From contig JAJYOS010000048.1 in assembly GCA_021796055.1 (NCBI GenBank), positions 1 through 15,082 on the forward strand: a stretch of DNA of 15,082 bases, read 5' to 3'. Positions within the stretch are counted from its first letter, which is position 1; every line of letters begins with the position of its first letter. The stretch comes from Bacteroidota bacterium (lineage in GTDB: Bacteria > Bacteroidota > Kryptoniia > Kryptoniales > JAKASW01). Of this stretch, positions 1 to 8,241 are shown one piece after another. The translations under genes were made by a program, and so were the position numbers. The notes under the pieces are model-generated. The model made no database searches and was not told the DNA's origin. It was given only the letters and a program-made list of their open reading frames with translations.

Positions 1-771
1 GGTAGGCATGGGGGCTCCGACCTTCTCGGCGGTTCGGGTTATATAATCGAGATCTTTGACGATAAGTTTCAATGGGAACTGCGCCGAGAAATCCTGGCTC
101 ACCATCTTTGGGGTCTTCATATCGTACATTGGTGACTTAACCGCGCTCGAGTTCAATACGTTCGAAAATATGCTCGGGTCGATGCCAAGCTTTTCTGAGA
201 GGATGAGCCCTTCCGCGAGAAGAGCGGTCATTCCTGCAACGAAGTGGTTGACGACAAGCTTGATAGCGACCGCCGAACCATTGTCGCCGATGTGGAATAT
301 AAACTTTCCCATCGCCTGGAAGATTTCCCTAACTTCATCGAGAATGCGCGGATCACCGCCTACCATGATGGTAAGATCACCCTTCTCCGCGACGTTTGTG
401 CTTCCGGAGACAGGCGCGTCTAGCATCTTAGCGCCGGTTTCTTCGACCATCGACGCGAATCTTCTGGAAGAGTCTGGAGTTATGGTGCTCATATCGATCA
501 GCACCTTCCCCCGTTTCAGACCACGGAGTATTCCGTCGTCGCCTATAAGCATAGCTTCCACCGCTTCTATGTTCGAAACCATCGTGACGACGACATCTGC
601 TCCTTCAGCCGCTTCGCGGGGAGTACGCGCCACACGAGCGCCCGCTTTCGCAAGCTCTTCCGTTTTCGCGGACGTACGGTTGTAAACTATTAGTGGGAGC
701 CCTTTCTTGAGTATATTCATGGCCATAGGTTTTCCCATTAGCCCGGTCCCTATAAATGCGACACTCTTCAC
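1..771 (-). CDS. NAD(P)-dependent beta-hydroxyacid dehydrogenase (3-hydroxyisobutyrate dehydrogenase family), 3' end cut by window
   Basis: The visible 257 residues are the N-terminal and most of the C-terminal part of a beta-hydroxyacid dehydrogenase. This family is usually about 290 residues, so roughly 30-35 C-terminal residues lie outside the window. The start is GTG at 771, preceded by AAGAAGAAA and an in-frame TAA 12 bases upstream of it. Seen in the sequence: a Rossmann dinucleotide motif IGTGLMG (residues 7-13), NRT at 31-33, the substrate motif DAPVSGS (118-124), and the catalytic lysine region IKLVVNH with Lys171 and Asn175. Family knowledge: members oxidise 3-hydroxyisobutyrate or reduce tartronate semialdehyde, glyoxylate or succinic semialdehyde in the cytosol. 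Arg32 after the second beta strand favours NADP(H), by inference. The exact substrate cannot be read from the sequence. It appears to be transcribed alone from the promoter candidate at 870-901. Confidence 0.93.
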   Translation of the reverse strand, partial: MKSVAFIGTGLMGKPMAMNILKKGLPLIVYNRTSAKTEELAKAGARVARTPREAAEGADVVVTMVSNIEAVEAMLIGDDGILRGLKRGKVLIDMSTITPDSSRRFASMVEETGAKMLDAPVSGSTNVAEKGDLTIMVGGDPRILDEVREIFQAMGKFIFHIGDNGSAVAIKLVVNHFVAGMTALLAEGLILSEKLGIDPSIFSNVLNSSAVKSPMYDMKTPKMVSQDFSAQFPLKLIVKDLDYITRTAEKVGAPMPT

Positions 772-869
772 GATTGCAATTTCTTCTTAGCTAACTGTGA
801 TTGATTATCTCACCGCGGCCGTGTGGGCACAGCCGGTCGTTACTCTTCAACTTGATGATTGCACCGTTG

Positions 870-901
870 CAAATATTACAAAAGATAGAACAAAAAGCAA
901 A
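870..901 (-). promoter_or_regulatory. Candidate Bacteroidetes-type promoter for the dehydrogenase
   Basis: On the minus strand TTTG (901-898) is followed after 20 bases by AATATTTG (877-870), one mismatch from the TAnnTTTG element. The predicted transcript would have a leader of about 90 bases before the GTG at 771. This is a pattern match only. Confidence 0.4.
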
Positions 902-1236
902 CCAGTTTAATTCCAGGTGGAGGCACACTTTGAATTTAAAAACCTAAGAGATCCTCTTTTGATAACCGGCCTTTCGTTCGCGTCCCACGGGCGCTCCCAT
1001 GGCAGTACAATACCAGATGTTCACTTAGCAAAAGGCCTCTGTGCGGCACTAAGACTTAAACAGGGGGACATCCTGAGAACAATAGTTTCAAAAGGCCCAC
1101 CACGCGCGCGGAGAAAATTCACTCAAAGCTCCACCTGTTATTCGCGGACTCCGTCCGAAGAACGCGGGGAACTTTCAAGAATTGTCGGGAAGTCGCCGCG
1201 AATCCAGATTGTCGCCCGGCAGACAAACGTTCTCGC
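902..1236. other. Intergenic stretch with no supported gene
   Basis: These 335 bases separate the permease stop codon from the dehydrogenase promoter. A 124-codon open frame on the plus strand overlaps most of it and runs into the permease gene, but its translation shows no family motif and no ribosome binding site is evident. I found no terminator with a T tract. A 9-base sequence, CAAAAGGCC, occurs at 1029-1037 and 1089-1097, exactly 60 bases apart, which may be chance. Confidence 0.6.
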
Positions 1237-3258
1237 TCACAACTCGAATCTTATCTCTCCATTCGGTCCAACTGTCCTGACAGCGACATGATGATTCTCG
1301 TCCGCTTCAACCATTCCCCAGTATAACGCAAATTGCTGCATCTGATATTCCGCGGGATATCGTTCCGACGACCCCATGAAGACTTCTTCGGCCCCCAGTT
1401 GAACTGTCGTATGCGCGATCGCGTACGCGGCATTGTTCGTGGGAACGACTATCGGAAGGATCGTCTTCCCCTGCTTCTCGGCCAACTTGATGACCTCGCT
1501 GAAGACTTCCTCCTCAGGGAGATCTATCGATTGTCTGACAGCTACGCTCTGTCCGGGTATGATCTTCGCGGTCATTACGACAATGTCGACATCGTCCGGA
1601 TCGTTTTCCTCCAAACACCTCTGAAGATGATGGAGACGGTTCGGGGCCCTAACCGCAACCAGTTTTCTGTGCTGATGATGGCAGCCTATCGCCTCGGCAG
1701 TCAGACTATCCTGCGCAAAGACATTAAACTTCTCCAGGTCTGTCGCCTGCTGCTCGTATTTTCTTTTATTCGCCCTTTCGGAGAAGAAGAAGAGAAGGGT
1801 CAGGACGATCGTGAAACTGACGCCGCCCTCGGTAGCGATCGGTTTAGTGAACAAGTTGCTGAAGCCTAAAGCAAAAAGGATGATGAAAACGAAAACGAGA
1901 CCAATGGGCAGCTCAAATTTGCCGATGACGATATTAGGTGGGACTTTCCATTCCCTCGGCGATTTGTCTTTGTATCTGAGCACAAGGATGGAGAAACTCG
2001 TCATGATGAATGTCCAGACTACGCCGAACGCGTAAGCCTCACCGAGCAGGAATACGTTTCCCCGGCTCCCGATTATCATCACCAGCTGTATTATCGCGAG
2101 AAGGTTGATGATCCTGAATGAAGTACCATACCTTTTGTGCGGCTTCCTGAACCATTCATGGAGAACGCCGTCCTCGGCCACACGGTTCAACACACTGTTC
2201 GCGCCGATTATAGAAGTATTGACGGCGCCCGCGAGTATGAGAAATCCCACTATCACCACGAAGACTTGAAGGCCTAGCAGCGCGGCATGCGGTCCTACAA
2301 GGTTCATTGCCTGTCCGCTCAACGCATTGTCATTGTACTTTCCGATGAGCTCGCTCTGAGGTATCAGCATTGCTCCGAAAAGAGAGTTCAAACCTGTAAA
2401 TATCAGGCTGAACACGAACATTATGAATGCGGTTCTCTTGAGATTCTTGAGCTTGGGCGATTCGATTTCCCTGTAAACCTGCGCAAGAGTCTCTTCGCCG
2501 CTCACCGCCAAAACAGAGTGCCCCATCCCTATTATAACTCCAACAACGCCAATTGTTTTCACCCAGTTGACACCGCTAAGCCATCCCAGAGATGTGGGAT
2601 CGAGATTGACTGTGAACGGAGGCAACTTTGCACCCTTAACGAAAACCGAGATGAGCGACCAAACGAAGAGGACAACGGCGAGGACCGTAGTTATTTGAAA
2701 TATCCTGAGCGCTTTCTCACTAGATTCCTCAATCCCAATTATGTTGTTCCGCCAGAAATAGAGCTCGATCAGGACCGCCGCGCCTACAGCAATGACGTTC
2801 CCGGGGAGTTGGTAATTCATCCCGGCCGAGTGCAGTATTGAATTCAGCAGCCCCTCAAAATACTGTCCGGCCGAGACCGCGCTTATCGGCGCCGTCAGTA
2901 AATAGTCAAAAACCAAAGCGGAAACCGCAACCTTCGCAAAGCCGCTCCCGAGAGTTTTCTTAACTACACGGTAGCTCCCCCCTCGGACGAACATGCTGGA
3001 AGATTCAATGTAGACCGCGCGTATGCCGTACGCAAAGAGCATTATGAAAAGGATGAACCACGGAGCGGAAGGGCCGACCGCTTTCTCGGCGATGCCGAGA
3101 GCATAGAAGGCGCTGGAGCCGAGATCCGAAACTACAACTGCAGATGCCCGCCAGTAGGAAATAAACGACAGCATTACGGTGGTTATCACAACCACCTTAA
3201 CTTTCTTTAAATCGATTCCTTCGGAGTCTTTTGGTACGTTTATGTATTCTTGTTTCAT
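1237..3258 (-). CDS. APC-superfamily amino acid permease with C-terminal USP-like domain
   Basis: A 673-residue integral membrane transporter. Residues about 20-495 hold some 12 hydrophobic segments typical of the amino acid-polyamine-organocation superfamily. The segment around FVRGGSYRVV (90-99) resembles the conserved GG(G)SY region, and a charged loop with GEETLAQVYREI (254-265) follows a middle membrane segment. The remaining residues, about 500-673, are soluble. They resemble a universal stress protein fold: RKLVAVRAPN (531-540) as a first strand, DIVVMTAKII (558-567), and a late GAEEVFMGSSER strand-turn. The glycine-rich GxxG-x9-G(S/T) ATP loop of nucleotide-binding USPs is not visible, so the tail may be a regulatory domain that does not bind ATP. 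APC carriers with USP tails are known, and the substrate here is unknown. ATG at 3258 has only a weak ribosome binding site. The promoter candidate lies at 3280-3311. Confidence 0.92.
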   Translation of the reverse strand: MKQEYINVPKDSEGIDLKKVKVVVITTVMLSFISYWRASAVVVSDLGSSAFYALGIAEKAVGPSAPWFILFIMLFAYGIRAVYIESSSMFVRGGSYRVVKKTLGSGFAKVAVSALVFDYLLTAPISAVSAGQYFEGLLNSILHSAGMNYQLPGNVIAVGAAVLIELYFWRNNIIGIEESSEKALRIFQITTVLAVVLFVWSLISVFVKGAKLPPFTVNLDPTSLGWLSGVNWVKTIGVVGVIIGMGHSVLAVSGEETLAQVYREIESPKLKNLKRTAFIMFVFSLIFTGLNSLFGAMLIPQSELIGKYNDNALSGQAMNLVGPHAALLGLQVFVVIVGFLILAGAVNTSIIGANSVLNRVAEDGVLHEWFRKPHKRYGTSFRIINLLAIIQLVMIIGSRGNVFLLGEAYAFGVVWTFIMTSFSILVLRYKDKSPREWKVPPNIVIGKFELPIGLVFVFIILFALGFSNLFTKPIATEGGVSFTIVLTLLFFFSERANKRKYEQQATDLEKFNVFAQDSLTAEAIGCHHQHRKLVAVRAPNRLHHLQRCLEENDPDDVDIVVMTAKIIPGQSVAVRQSIDLPEEEVFSEVIKLAEKQGKTILPIVVPTNNAAYAIAHTTVQLGAEEVFMGSSERYPAEYQMQQFALYWGMVEADENHHVAVRTVGPNGEIRFEL

Positions 3259-3279
3259 TTTCGCTCGTTATACAAGTGC

Positions 3280-3311
3280 TAAAGCTATCAGGTGAACTAA
3301 GAAAAGTCAAA
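3280..3311 (-). promoter_or_regulatory. Promoter candidate for the APC permease
   Basis: Minus strand: TTGACT (3310-3305) and TAGCTT (3287-3282) are spaced by 17 bases. Read in the Bacteroidetes style, TTTG (3311-3308) is followed after 20 bases by TAGCTTTA, one mismatch from TAnnTTTG. The start of transcription would fall about 15 bases before the permease ATG. It sits in the 84-base gap after the preceding gene, so the permease can be transcribed separately from the upstream operon. Confidence 0.5.
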
Positions 3312-3342
3312 TCGGCACAAAGATATTCGTTCTTCGACCAAA

Positions 3343-4473
3343 CTATTTCAGGTAGACAGCTTTTAGGGCGTAGAGATGTCGGATTCCCGAACCATCCATG
3401 CCGAGCACTAAGATATACATCCCTGATGCATAACGAGAAAAATCCAGATGGAGTCTGTTTGCACCGGGCGCGAGCGCGAGGTCTTCTCTTCGCACAAGCC
3501 TGCCGTCCGACGAATAAATCGAAAGCACCGCTGATGATTTTCGAGAACCCATAGGTGCTGTTATGTTTAAATTTGTCGCAGGGTTGAACGGATTTGGATA
3601 CAGATCCGAGATGAGATAACCGGAAGGAACCGTCGGAGTGGCGATCCCTGTCAACGAAGGCGAGCCTGCATCAAGCCAGGCGGAGTAAACAAGCGAAGCG
3701 AGAGCTTTCGACGCGGCGTTGAGTTGAGCGTTCATAAGTGTGTCCAGCATGGACCACATCGCAGAATAGTAAGCCGAGCCAAACGATGGATCTACTCCCT
3801 TTGCGTAACTATCCGCGCTCATAATCGCGCCGACCCTCGAATTGGATTCAGCAATCACCCGGAACGCGAACTCCAGCGCCGATGCGTCCAGCTTTTCCGC
3901 CGTACCCTCTTTCATTACGACGCTTCCCTGATAACTGTCGAGAAGTCCGCTTTCGAAGCGGGAATGGATTCCCCTGTTGCCCGTCATTGTGCCGTCATAG
4001 TTCTCTGTGCAATGGAGCGGCTGATAAGCGTCGCCAATATAGTGCCCGAGGTCTGCTATTACGCGGTCTGCCTCGTCCCAGTCATGGTTTTCCATATATA
4101 CCGTAAGCATGTTGTAGGCCGAGCTTATCGCCCAAGGCAACGTCCCCTTCTCCAAAACCGTGCTCGCCCCATACTTGGCGCACAGCGAGTCGTAGTTGTG
4201 AGAGAGCAACCCCTGGCTGAATTCCGGATAATAGTCGATGTCGATGAAATGCTTCGGACTTTCGGACGGATCCGAACTTTTGCGGTAGTCGGCGTCAGAA
4301 GCGTGGGCGACATAGTATGAATATTTGTCGGCGATTAGATGTAATGACGGAGGAAGATAGGCTTCAAAATTACTATTTATAATCTGATGCCCGGTTCTCC
4401 CCCAACCAAAGGCCAGGTTGCACATCAGCGAAAGTACAACCGGCACTCTCCAGCAGGTCTTAAAAATTCTCAA
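3343..4473 (-). CDS. Secreted zinc hydrolase of the S1/P1 nuclease / phospholipase C fold with T9SS sorting domain
   Basis: A 376-residue secreted enzyme. The signal peptide (1-23) ends just before Trp24. In this superfamily (P1/S1 nucleases, Bacillus PC-phospholipase C) the mature N-terminal Trp binds zinc. A full trinuclear zinc ligand set is visible: Trp24, His29, Asp60 or Asp62, His75 (KHFIDID), His144 and Asp148 (GHYIGDAYQPLH), His154, His170 and Glu174 (HSRFE). W-x4-H matches S1/P1 nuclease spacing, whereas HxxxE matches phospholipase C (nucleases use HxxxD), so the substrate, nucleic acid or phospholipid, is open. Residues about 290-376 form a type IX sorting domain starting at LYPNPFNPATN. 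The start is TTG at 4473, supported by GGAGAAG seven bases upstream, inside the end of the preceding gene. It is the last gene of a four-gene operon, 4 bases after the aminopeptidase. Confidence 0.88.
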   Translation of the reverse strand: MRIFKTCWRVPVVLSLMCNLAFGWGRTGHQIINSNFEAYLPPSLHLIADKYSYYVAHASDADYRKSSDPSESPKHFIDIDYYPEFSQGLLSHNYDSLCAKYGASTVLEKGTLPWAISSAYNMLTVYMENHDWDEADRVIADLGHYIGDAYQPLHCTENYDGTMTGNRGIHSRFESGLLDSYQGSVVMKEGTAEKLDASALEFAFRVIAESNSRVGAIMSADSYAKGVDPSFGSAYYSAMWSMLDTLMNAQLNAASKALASLVYSAWLDAGSPSLTGIATPTVPSGYLISDLYPNPFNPATNLNITAPMGSRKSSAVLSIYSSDGRLVRREDLALAPGANRLHLDFSRYASGMYILVLGMDGSGIRHLYALKAVYLK

Positions 4474-4477
4474 TAAT

Positions 4478-6499
4478 TTACTTCTCCAATACCAGTTTAG
4501 TCGTCAGGCGGCTCCCGGGGGCGATGAGCCTGCAAAGATATACTCCGCTCGCAAGTGCGGCTCCACTGACGGCAACGGTGTGTGTCCCCGATGTTTGGTA
4601 GCCGTGCACAAGAGTCTCGATCCGCTGTCCAAGAATATCAAATAGTTCAAGCGATACCATGCCTGATTTCGGAAGCTTGTAAACAACTTCCGTCCGGTCG
4701 TTAAATGGATTCGGATAATTCTGAAGAAGCGCGTAGGTCGTCGGACTCGTAGTTGTCTGGTCGATGGCCGTCAGGTTCTGCCCAGGGTAGCGCGCGAGTA
4801 TTTCGTTATTCGGATCGAGTGTCACGGAATCCACCTTGGCAGGGATATATATCTTGAATGTCTGCGATTGAAGCGAGTCAAGCACGGTTTCCAGCGTCAT
4901 CTTCCCTCCAGACCATACATCCACTTCCATCGGCATCCTGAATATCGGCGCGTTCGTCTGGTCCTGATTAATAGTAAGCGCGAGCGAATCGCCGGCCTGA
5001 GTGAATGACTTCGTGTAGACCGGATAACCACCCTCATAAATCCATTCGTTGAAGAACCAACTCATATTGGAATTAGTAACGGTATCTACGACGTCGATGA
5101 AATCTGATGTCACAGCATTCCCATATTCGTAGTCGGCCCGATATCTCCTCATTATGCTGAAATATGTGGAGTCTCCAACAAGGTTCCGAAGCATGTTGAG
5201 TACCCAAGCTGCCTTGTAATATTCTGCAAGGCCGAAAATATAGCCGGCAGGCGGGGCGTAAATAGCGTATCGAAGCTGGGTACTGTCTTCGATGAAGAAC
5301 TGACTTGCGTAGAAATCCATTTCGCTCTGGAAGGCTGTTTGGCTGTCGTGCTGGAGCTGCATGGCTTCCGAGTAAGTTGCGAATCCCTCGTTGAGCCAGA
5401 TATCTTTCCAAGTCCCAAGCGTAACCATGTCTCCCCACCATTGGTGTGCCAACTCATGCGCGACGTCGCGCCTGTTAAACTCGTCCGCCCTATTCAGAGT
5501 GGTGATCGTCTGATGCTCCATGCCGCCGTATTGAAACGGCTCCACGCCGGTCATCCCGTACTTTTCAAAAGGATACGGGCCGTAAATTGAAGAATAGAAC
5601 TTCATCATCGAAATAACCGTGTCGATATTGCAGCCCGATCCTTCCACGGCCTGCAATGAATCCTGAGGATAAACATAGTATTGCACGGGGATCGATTTCC
5701 CGTCTACGTCAGCATTCTTCTGAATGAGAGCGTATTGCCCAGCGGTCGCACACATCAGGTAAGTCGATACCGGATAGTTCTCTTTCCAACTGAAAGTGGT
5801 GCTCCCGTCGTTATTATTGATTTTGCTTACCCGGAGACCGTTCGATGCTGCGGTGAAACCATCCGGGACTCGCACAGAAATTTCGCATAAGGCCTTGTCA
5901 GAAGGCTCGTCGTAGCAAGGCATCCAGTCACGGGCGTCGCTGGGCTCGCTCATCGTGTAGGCAATGGTTGCGGGGACGTTCATGCTGTTCATTCCAACCG
6001 TTTGTTCCCCCGCGTAATAGAGATAGAAGCCTCTTTGCAGCGAATCTTGAGCAGGCGCTATGCCGGGATCGGTCTCGTGATAATAGACCTCGACAGTTCC
6101 AGTGTCTGTCCCGCTGAGAGGAGCCGAAAGATAAACCGTCAGTTTCTCGCCGGAGAGGGATGTTGCAAGGCGTGCCCCTCCAGAGAATACGGAATCGATA
6201 TGGAGATACGCAGGATTGCTATCAAGCCGAATTGAATCGAGCGGGTCCGACAAAGATGGCACGAATGATACTTTCATTCTCCCATTGAATCCATGGTTCT
6301 CGCCCGACAACGCGGCGTACCAATCCATGTACAAATTGTAGTTGACCACATTGTAGGCATGGAGAGCCACTCCGCTTGCGGATGAGACCTCCGTCGCATC
6401 GGGATAGTGAAGGGTGACGTTGGCTCTCGATTGCACTGCACCGGCGAAGGCAACGGAACAGGTAAGAAGAAGCGCCGGAAAGGGGCTGAAGCTTCTCAC
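4478..6499 (-). CDS. Secreted M1-family metalloaminopeptidase with T9SS sorting domain
   Basis: A gluzincin aminopeptidase that trims N-terminal residues from peptides outside the cell. Taking GTG at 6499 gives 673 residues. GGAGGA lies five bases upstream and the preceding gene ends one base before. A longer in-frame ATG at 6553 would put 54 bases inside that gene and place an arginine-rich stretch before the signal peptide, so it is unlikely. The signal peptide covers about residues 1-26. Visible M1 marks are the exopeptidase motif GGMEH (325-329, usual form GAMEN), HELAH (348-352) with the third zinc ligand Glu371 in NEGFATYSE, and Tyr427 in EYYKAAW as the probable transition-state tyrosine. 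The C-terminal domain, about 588-673, begins LLQNYPNPFN and is a type A T9SS sorting signal. The large C-terminal helical domain of ERAP-type enzymes is absent, giving a short, secreted M1 form. Confidence 0.94.
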   Translation of the reverse strand: MRSFSPFPALLLTCSVAFAGAVQSRANVTLHYPDATEVSSASGVALHAYNVVNYNLYMDWYAALSGENHGFNGRMKVSFVPSLSDPLDSIRLDSNPAYLHIDSVFSGGARLATSLSGEKLTVYLSAPLSGTDTGTVEVYYHETDPGIAPAQDSLQRGFYLYYAGEQTVGMNSMNVPATIAYTMSEPSDARDWMPCYDEPSDKALCEISVRVPDGFTAASNGLRVSKINNNDGSTTFSWKENYPVSTYLMCATAGQYALIQKNADVDGKSIPVQYYVYPQDSLQAVEGSGCNIDTVISMMKFYSSIYGPYPFEKYGMTGVEPFQYGGMEHQTITTLNRADEFNRRDVAHELAHQWWGDMVTLGTWKDIWLNEGFATYSEAMQLQHDSQTAFQSEMDFYASQFFIEDSTQLRYAIYAPPAGYIFGLAEYYKAAWVLNMLRNLVGDSTYFSIMRRYRADYEYGNAVTSDFIDVVDTVTNSNMSWFFNEWIYEGGYPVYTKSFTQAGDSLALTINQDQTNAPIFRMPMEVDVWSGGKMTLETVLDSLQSQTFKIYIPAKVDSVTLDPNNEILARYPGQNLTAIDQTTTSPTTYALLQNYPNPFNDRTEVVYKLPKSGMVSLELFDILGQRIETLVHGYQTSGTHTVAVSGAALASGVYLCRLIAPGSRLTTKLVLEK

Positions 6500-6500
6500 T

Positions 6501-7433
6501 TTAATCCTCCTCCACGGGCGCCGCCCGCGTGCCACCTGAACGGCGCTCGCCATACAGAGTCATCAATAATACACCAGCCAATATCAATGCCGAACCGACC
6601 AGCGTGCCTGGGGGAAACTTTTCACCGAGAACCAGCGCGCCGGAAGCGATGGCAAGAAGAGGCGTTATGAACGAGGTCATCGAGAGGGAAACGACACTTA
6701 TGTGCTTCAGAAGATAGAAGTAAATGACAAACGCGAGCACAGATCCGAATGCTGCTAGATAAAATATCGCGATTAAATTTGGAACATTGAATTTTATCGC
6801 ACCCCAGTCCTCTATGAAGAAGCTCGTCCCCAGGAGCGTTACAGCTCCGATGGCCATTGGAATAAGATTGATGAAGACAGGGTCGATGTGATAGCCGTAT
6901 TTCTTCACTCCGACCGCTACGACGGCGTTAAAGAATGCGCTCAAGACGACGGCGAGTATCCCGAATGCAGCGCTCATCGATCCGATTCTAAGATCGCCGC
7001 CGAATATTAAAACCAACCCTGCAAAACCTATCATGATTCCGAATATTTTCCAGAAGGTAAGATCTTCGTCCTTAAGGAAAAACCTGGAAAGCAACGCTGC
7101 GAAGAATGGCATTACGGCAAACGTGACGGCCGTCAGACCGGAAGTAATTCGCTCTTCGGCCCAGTAGACCAGTCCGTACGGAACGCTGAACGAGGCCAGG
7201 CCAACCAGGAGAAGGAATATTGTTTCCCTCAAGTCGAACCTGTACTTATACCTCCTGTATTTGAGCACCACCAGTATGAGGAGCGAGGCGATTGAGAACC
7301 GCACTCCGGCACTGAAAAAAGGAGGGAGAGTGTTCATAGATATCTTGATGGCAAGCCACGTGGTCCCCCAGATCAGGCAGATAAGGAGGTACCCCAACAG
7401 AAGGTTTACCCTTTTCGGGCCGGAGGGAGGCAT
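6501..7433 (-). CDS. EamA/DMT-family transporter
   Basis: A 310-residue inner-membrane protein of the drug/metabolite transporter superfamily. It has ten hydrophobic segments arranged as two repeated EamA halves (about residues 12-145 and 152-290). The family-typical WGTTWLAIK occurs in the first helix (22-30), LGEKFPPGTLVGSALILAG before the last helix, and a short charged cytosolic tail follows. Family members export amino acids, metabolites or drugs, and the substrate cannot be inferred. ATG at 7433 follows the PAP2 stop codon after four bases (TGA, GAAA, ATG) without a clear ribosome binding site, which suggests translational coupling. It lies between a membrane phosphatase and two secreted hydrolases in one operon, which would fit export or recycling of a small product, but that is speculation. 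Confidence 0.92.
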   Translation of the reverse strand: MPPSGPKRVNLLLGYLLICLIWGTTWLAIKISMNTLPPFFSAGVRFSIASLLILVVLKYRRYKYRFDLRETIFLLLVGLASFSVPYGLVYWAEERITSGLTAVTFAVMPFFAALLSRFFLKDEDLTFWKIFGIMIGFAGLVLIFGGDLRIGSMSAAFGILAVVLSAFFNAVVAVGVKKYGYHIDPVFINLIPMAIGAVTLLGTSFFIEDWGAIKFNVPNLIAIFYLAAFGSVLAFVIYFYLLKHISVVSLSMTSFITPLLAIASGALVLGEKFPPGTLVGSALILAGVLLMTLYGERRSGGTRAAPVEED

Positions 7434-7437
7434 TTTC

Positions 7438-8166
7438 TCAAAAGGTTACTCTAAGACTGAGGGCCGTGGGCGCGGCTGCCAGCTGGATTCCTATGTCGCG
7501 GCCAAGAATCTGCTCGCGGAGTTTGGATATTTGAGGAGCGATCATATGAATAGCAAAAGCGGAAGCGGTACCTAACAAAGCTCCCGCGAGGACGTCGCTC
7601 GGGTAGTGAAGCCCCCAGTACATGCGCCCATAACCAACGACCGCAGCCCAAGCGTAGGCCGGTATATAGACATACGGCTTTGGGTACCTAAGCGTCAGCG
7701 CGGTGGCAAGCGCGAAAGCTGCAGTGGTGTGACCTGAAGGCATTGAGTACTTGTCGGCGCTATCTAGATGGCCGGTATGAACCCCCGTCAGGGCGACATA
7801 TGGCCTCGGCCTTTTAACTATGTAGTTTTTTATAGGATAATACAGCACGTAAGCCAGCACGTCCGTGACACCAATAATAGCGCCGGTGTCGAATGTGTAA
7901 GCGTTATTCTGAGCGAGTCCCACTCCGGCAAAGACTAACGGCGCTCCGATCGCAATTGGGAGGACGAGGTTGTCGCTTGCGCCAAGTGTCGTAGTAAGGA
8001 ATGGAGAGCGAGCGTCATTCACACTCCGGAAGATGCTCACGTCCCAGCTTGGAGGGTGCGCTTGGACGACGGATGGGGAAGCTATGATCAGAATTACACA
8101 AAAAAAGGCAGCTACCCGGCCTTGGCCTAGGTGCCGCCTGAAGACAGGCTGGTTAATTTTCATCAT
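7438..8166 (-). CDS. PAP2-family membrane phosphatase
   Basis: A 242-residue phosphatase of the PAP2 (phosphatidic acid phosphatase type 2) superfamily. Such proteins remove phosphate from lipid phosphates such as phosphatidate, phosphatidylglycerophosphate or undecaprenyl pyrophosphate at the outer face of the inner membrane. The N-terminal hydrophobic stretch (18-36) ending in VQAH may be a signal peptide or anchor. All three catalytic blocks are present: KRPRP (118-122), PSGHTT (143-148, His146) and RMYWGLHYPSD (Arg181, His187, Asp191). In the first block the nearest lysine, Lys113, sits one position further from Arg121 than in the usual K-x6-RP spacing. Adjacent ATGs at 8166 and 8163 are both possible starts, and no good ribosome binding site is visible. 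It is the first gene of an operon with the DMT transporter (4-base gap), the aminopeptidase and the zinc hydrolase. Confidence 0.92.
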   Translation of the reverse strand: MMKINQPVFRRHLGQGRVAAFFCVILIIASPSVVQAHPPSWDVSIFRSVNDARSPFLTTTLGASDNLVLPIAIGAPLVFAGVGLAQNNAYTFDTGAIIGVTDVLAYVLYYPIKNYIVKRPRPYVALTGVHTGHLDSADKYSMPSGHTTAAFALATALTLRYPKPYVYIPAYAWAAVVGYGRMYWGLHYPSDVLAGALLGTASAFAIHMIAPQISKLREQILGRDIGIQLAAAPTALSLRVTF

Positions 8167-8189
8167 TCAGATTCGGCATTTTTGTCACT

Positions 8190-8218
8190 AAAGTAAAAAG
8201 CTAAGGAATCAGTATCAA
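8190..8218 (-). promoter_or_regulatory. Promoter candidate for the PAP2 operon
   Basis: Minus strand TTGATA (8218-8213) and TACTTT (8195-8190) are spaced by 17 bases, about 25 bases before the PAP2 start and just downstream of the terminator-like hairpin at 8249-8272. A TAGCTTTT near 8200 is an alternative Bacteroidetes-type element without a well-placed TTTG partner. Confidence 0.45.
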
Positions 8219-8241
8219 TTCTATATTCTTTCCGATGGCCT

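Noticed and set aside
56..685. Plus-strand open frame of 209 codons
   Set aside because: It is antisense to the dehydrogenase gene, whose minus-strand translation shows clear Rossmann and catalytic motifs. The plus-strand product has no family features.
1029..1097. Repeated CAAAAGGCC 60 bases apart
   Set aside because: It is only nine bases in two copies with unrelated flanks, not enough for a repeat array or CRISPR.
917..1291. Plus-strand open frame of 124 codons in the gap before the permease
   Set aside because: Its translation matches no family, it lacks a ribosome binding site, and it overlaps the permease gene end by about 55 bases. A degraded gene cannot be excluded but is not supported.
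2287..2841. Plus-strand open frame of 184 codons inside the permease
   Set aside because: It is a shadow of the membrane-helix coding region on the opposite strand.
3724..4320. Plus-strand open frame of 198 codons
   Set aside because: It is antisense to the zinc hydrolase, whose signal peptide, metal ligands and sorting domain are all explained by the minus strand.
6500..6553. Longer start of the M1 aminopeptidase at ATG 6553
   Set aside because: It would overlap the transporter gene and put an arginine-rich stretch before the signal peptide. GTG at 6499 has a strong ribosome binding site and a clean signal peptide.
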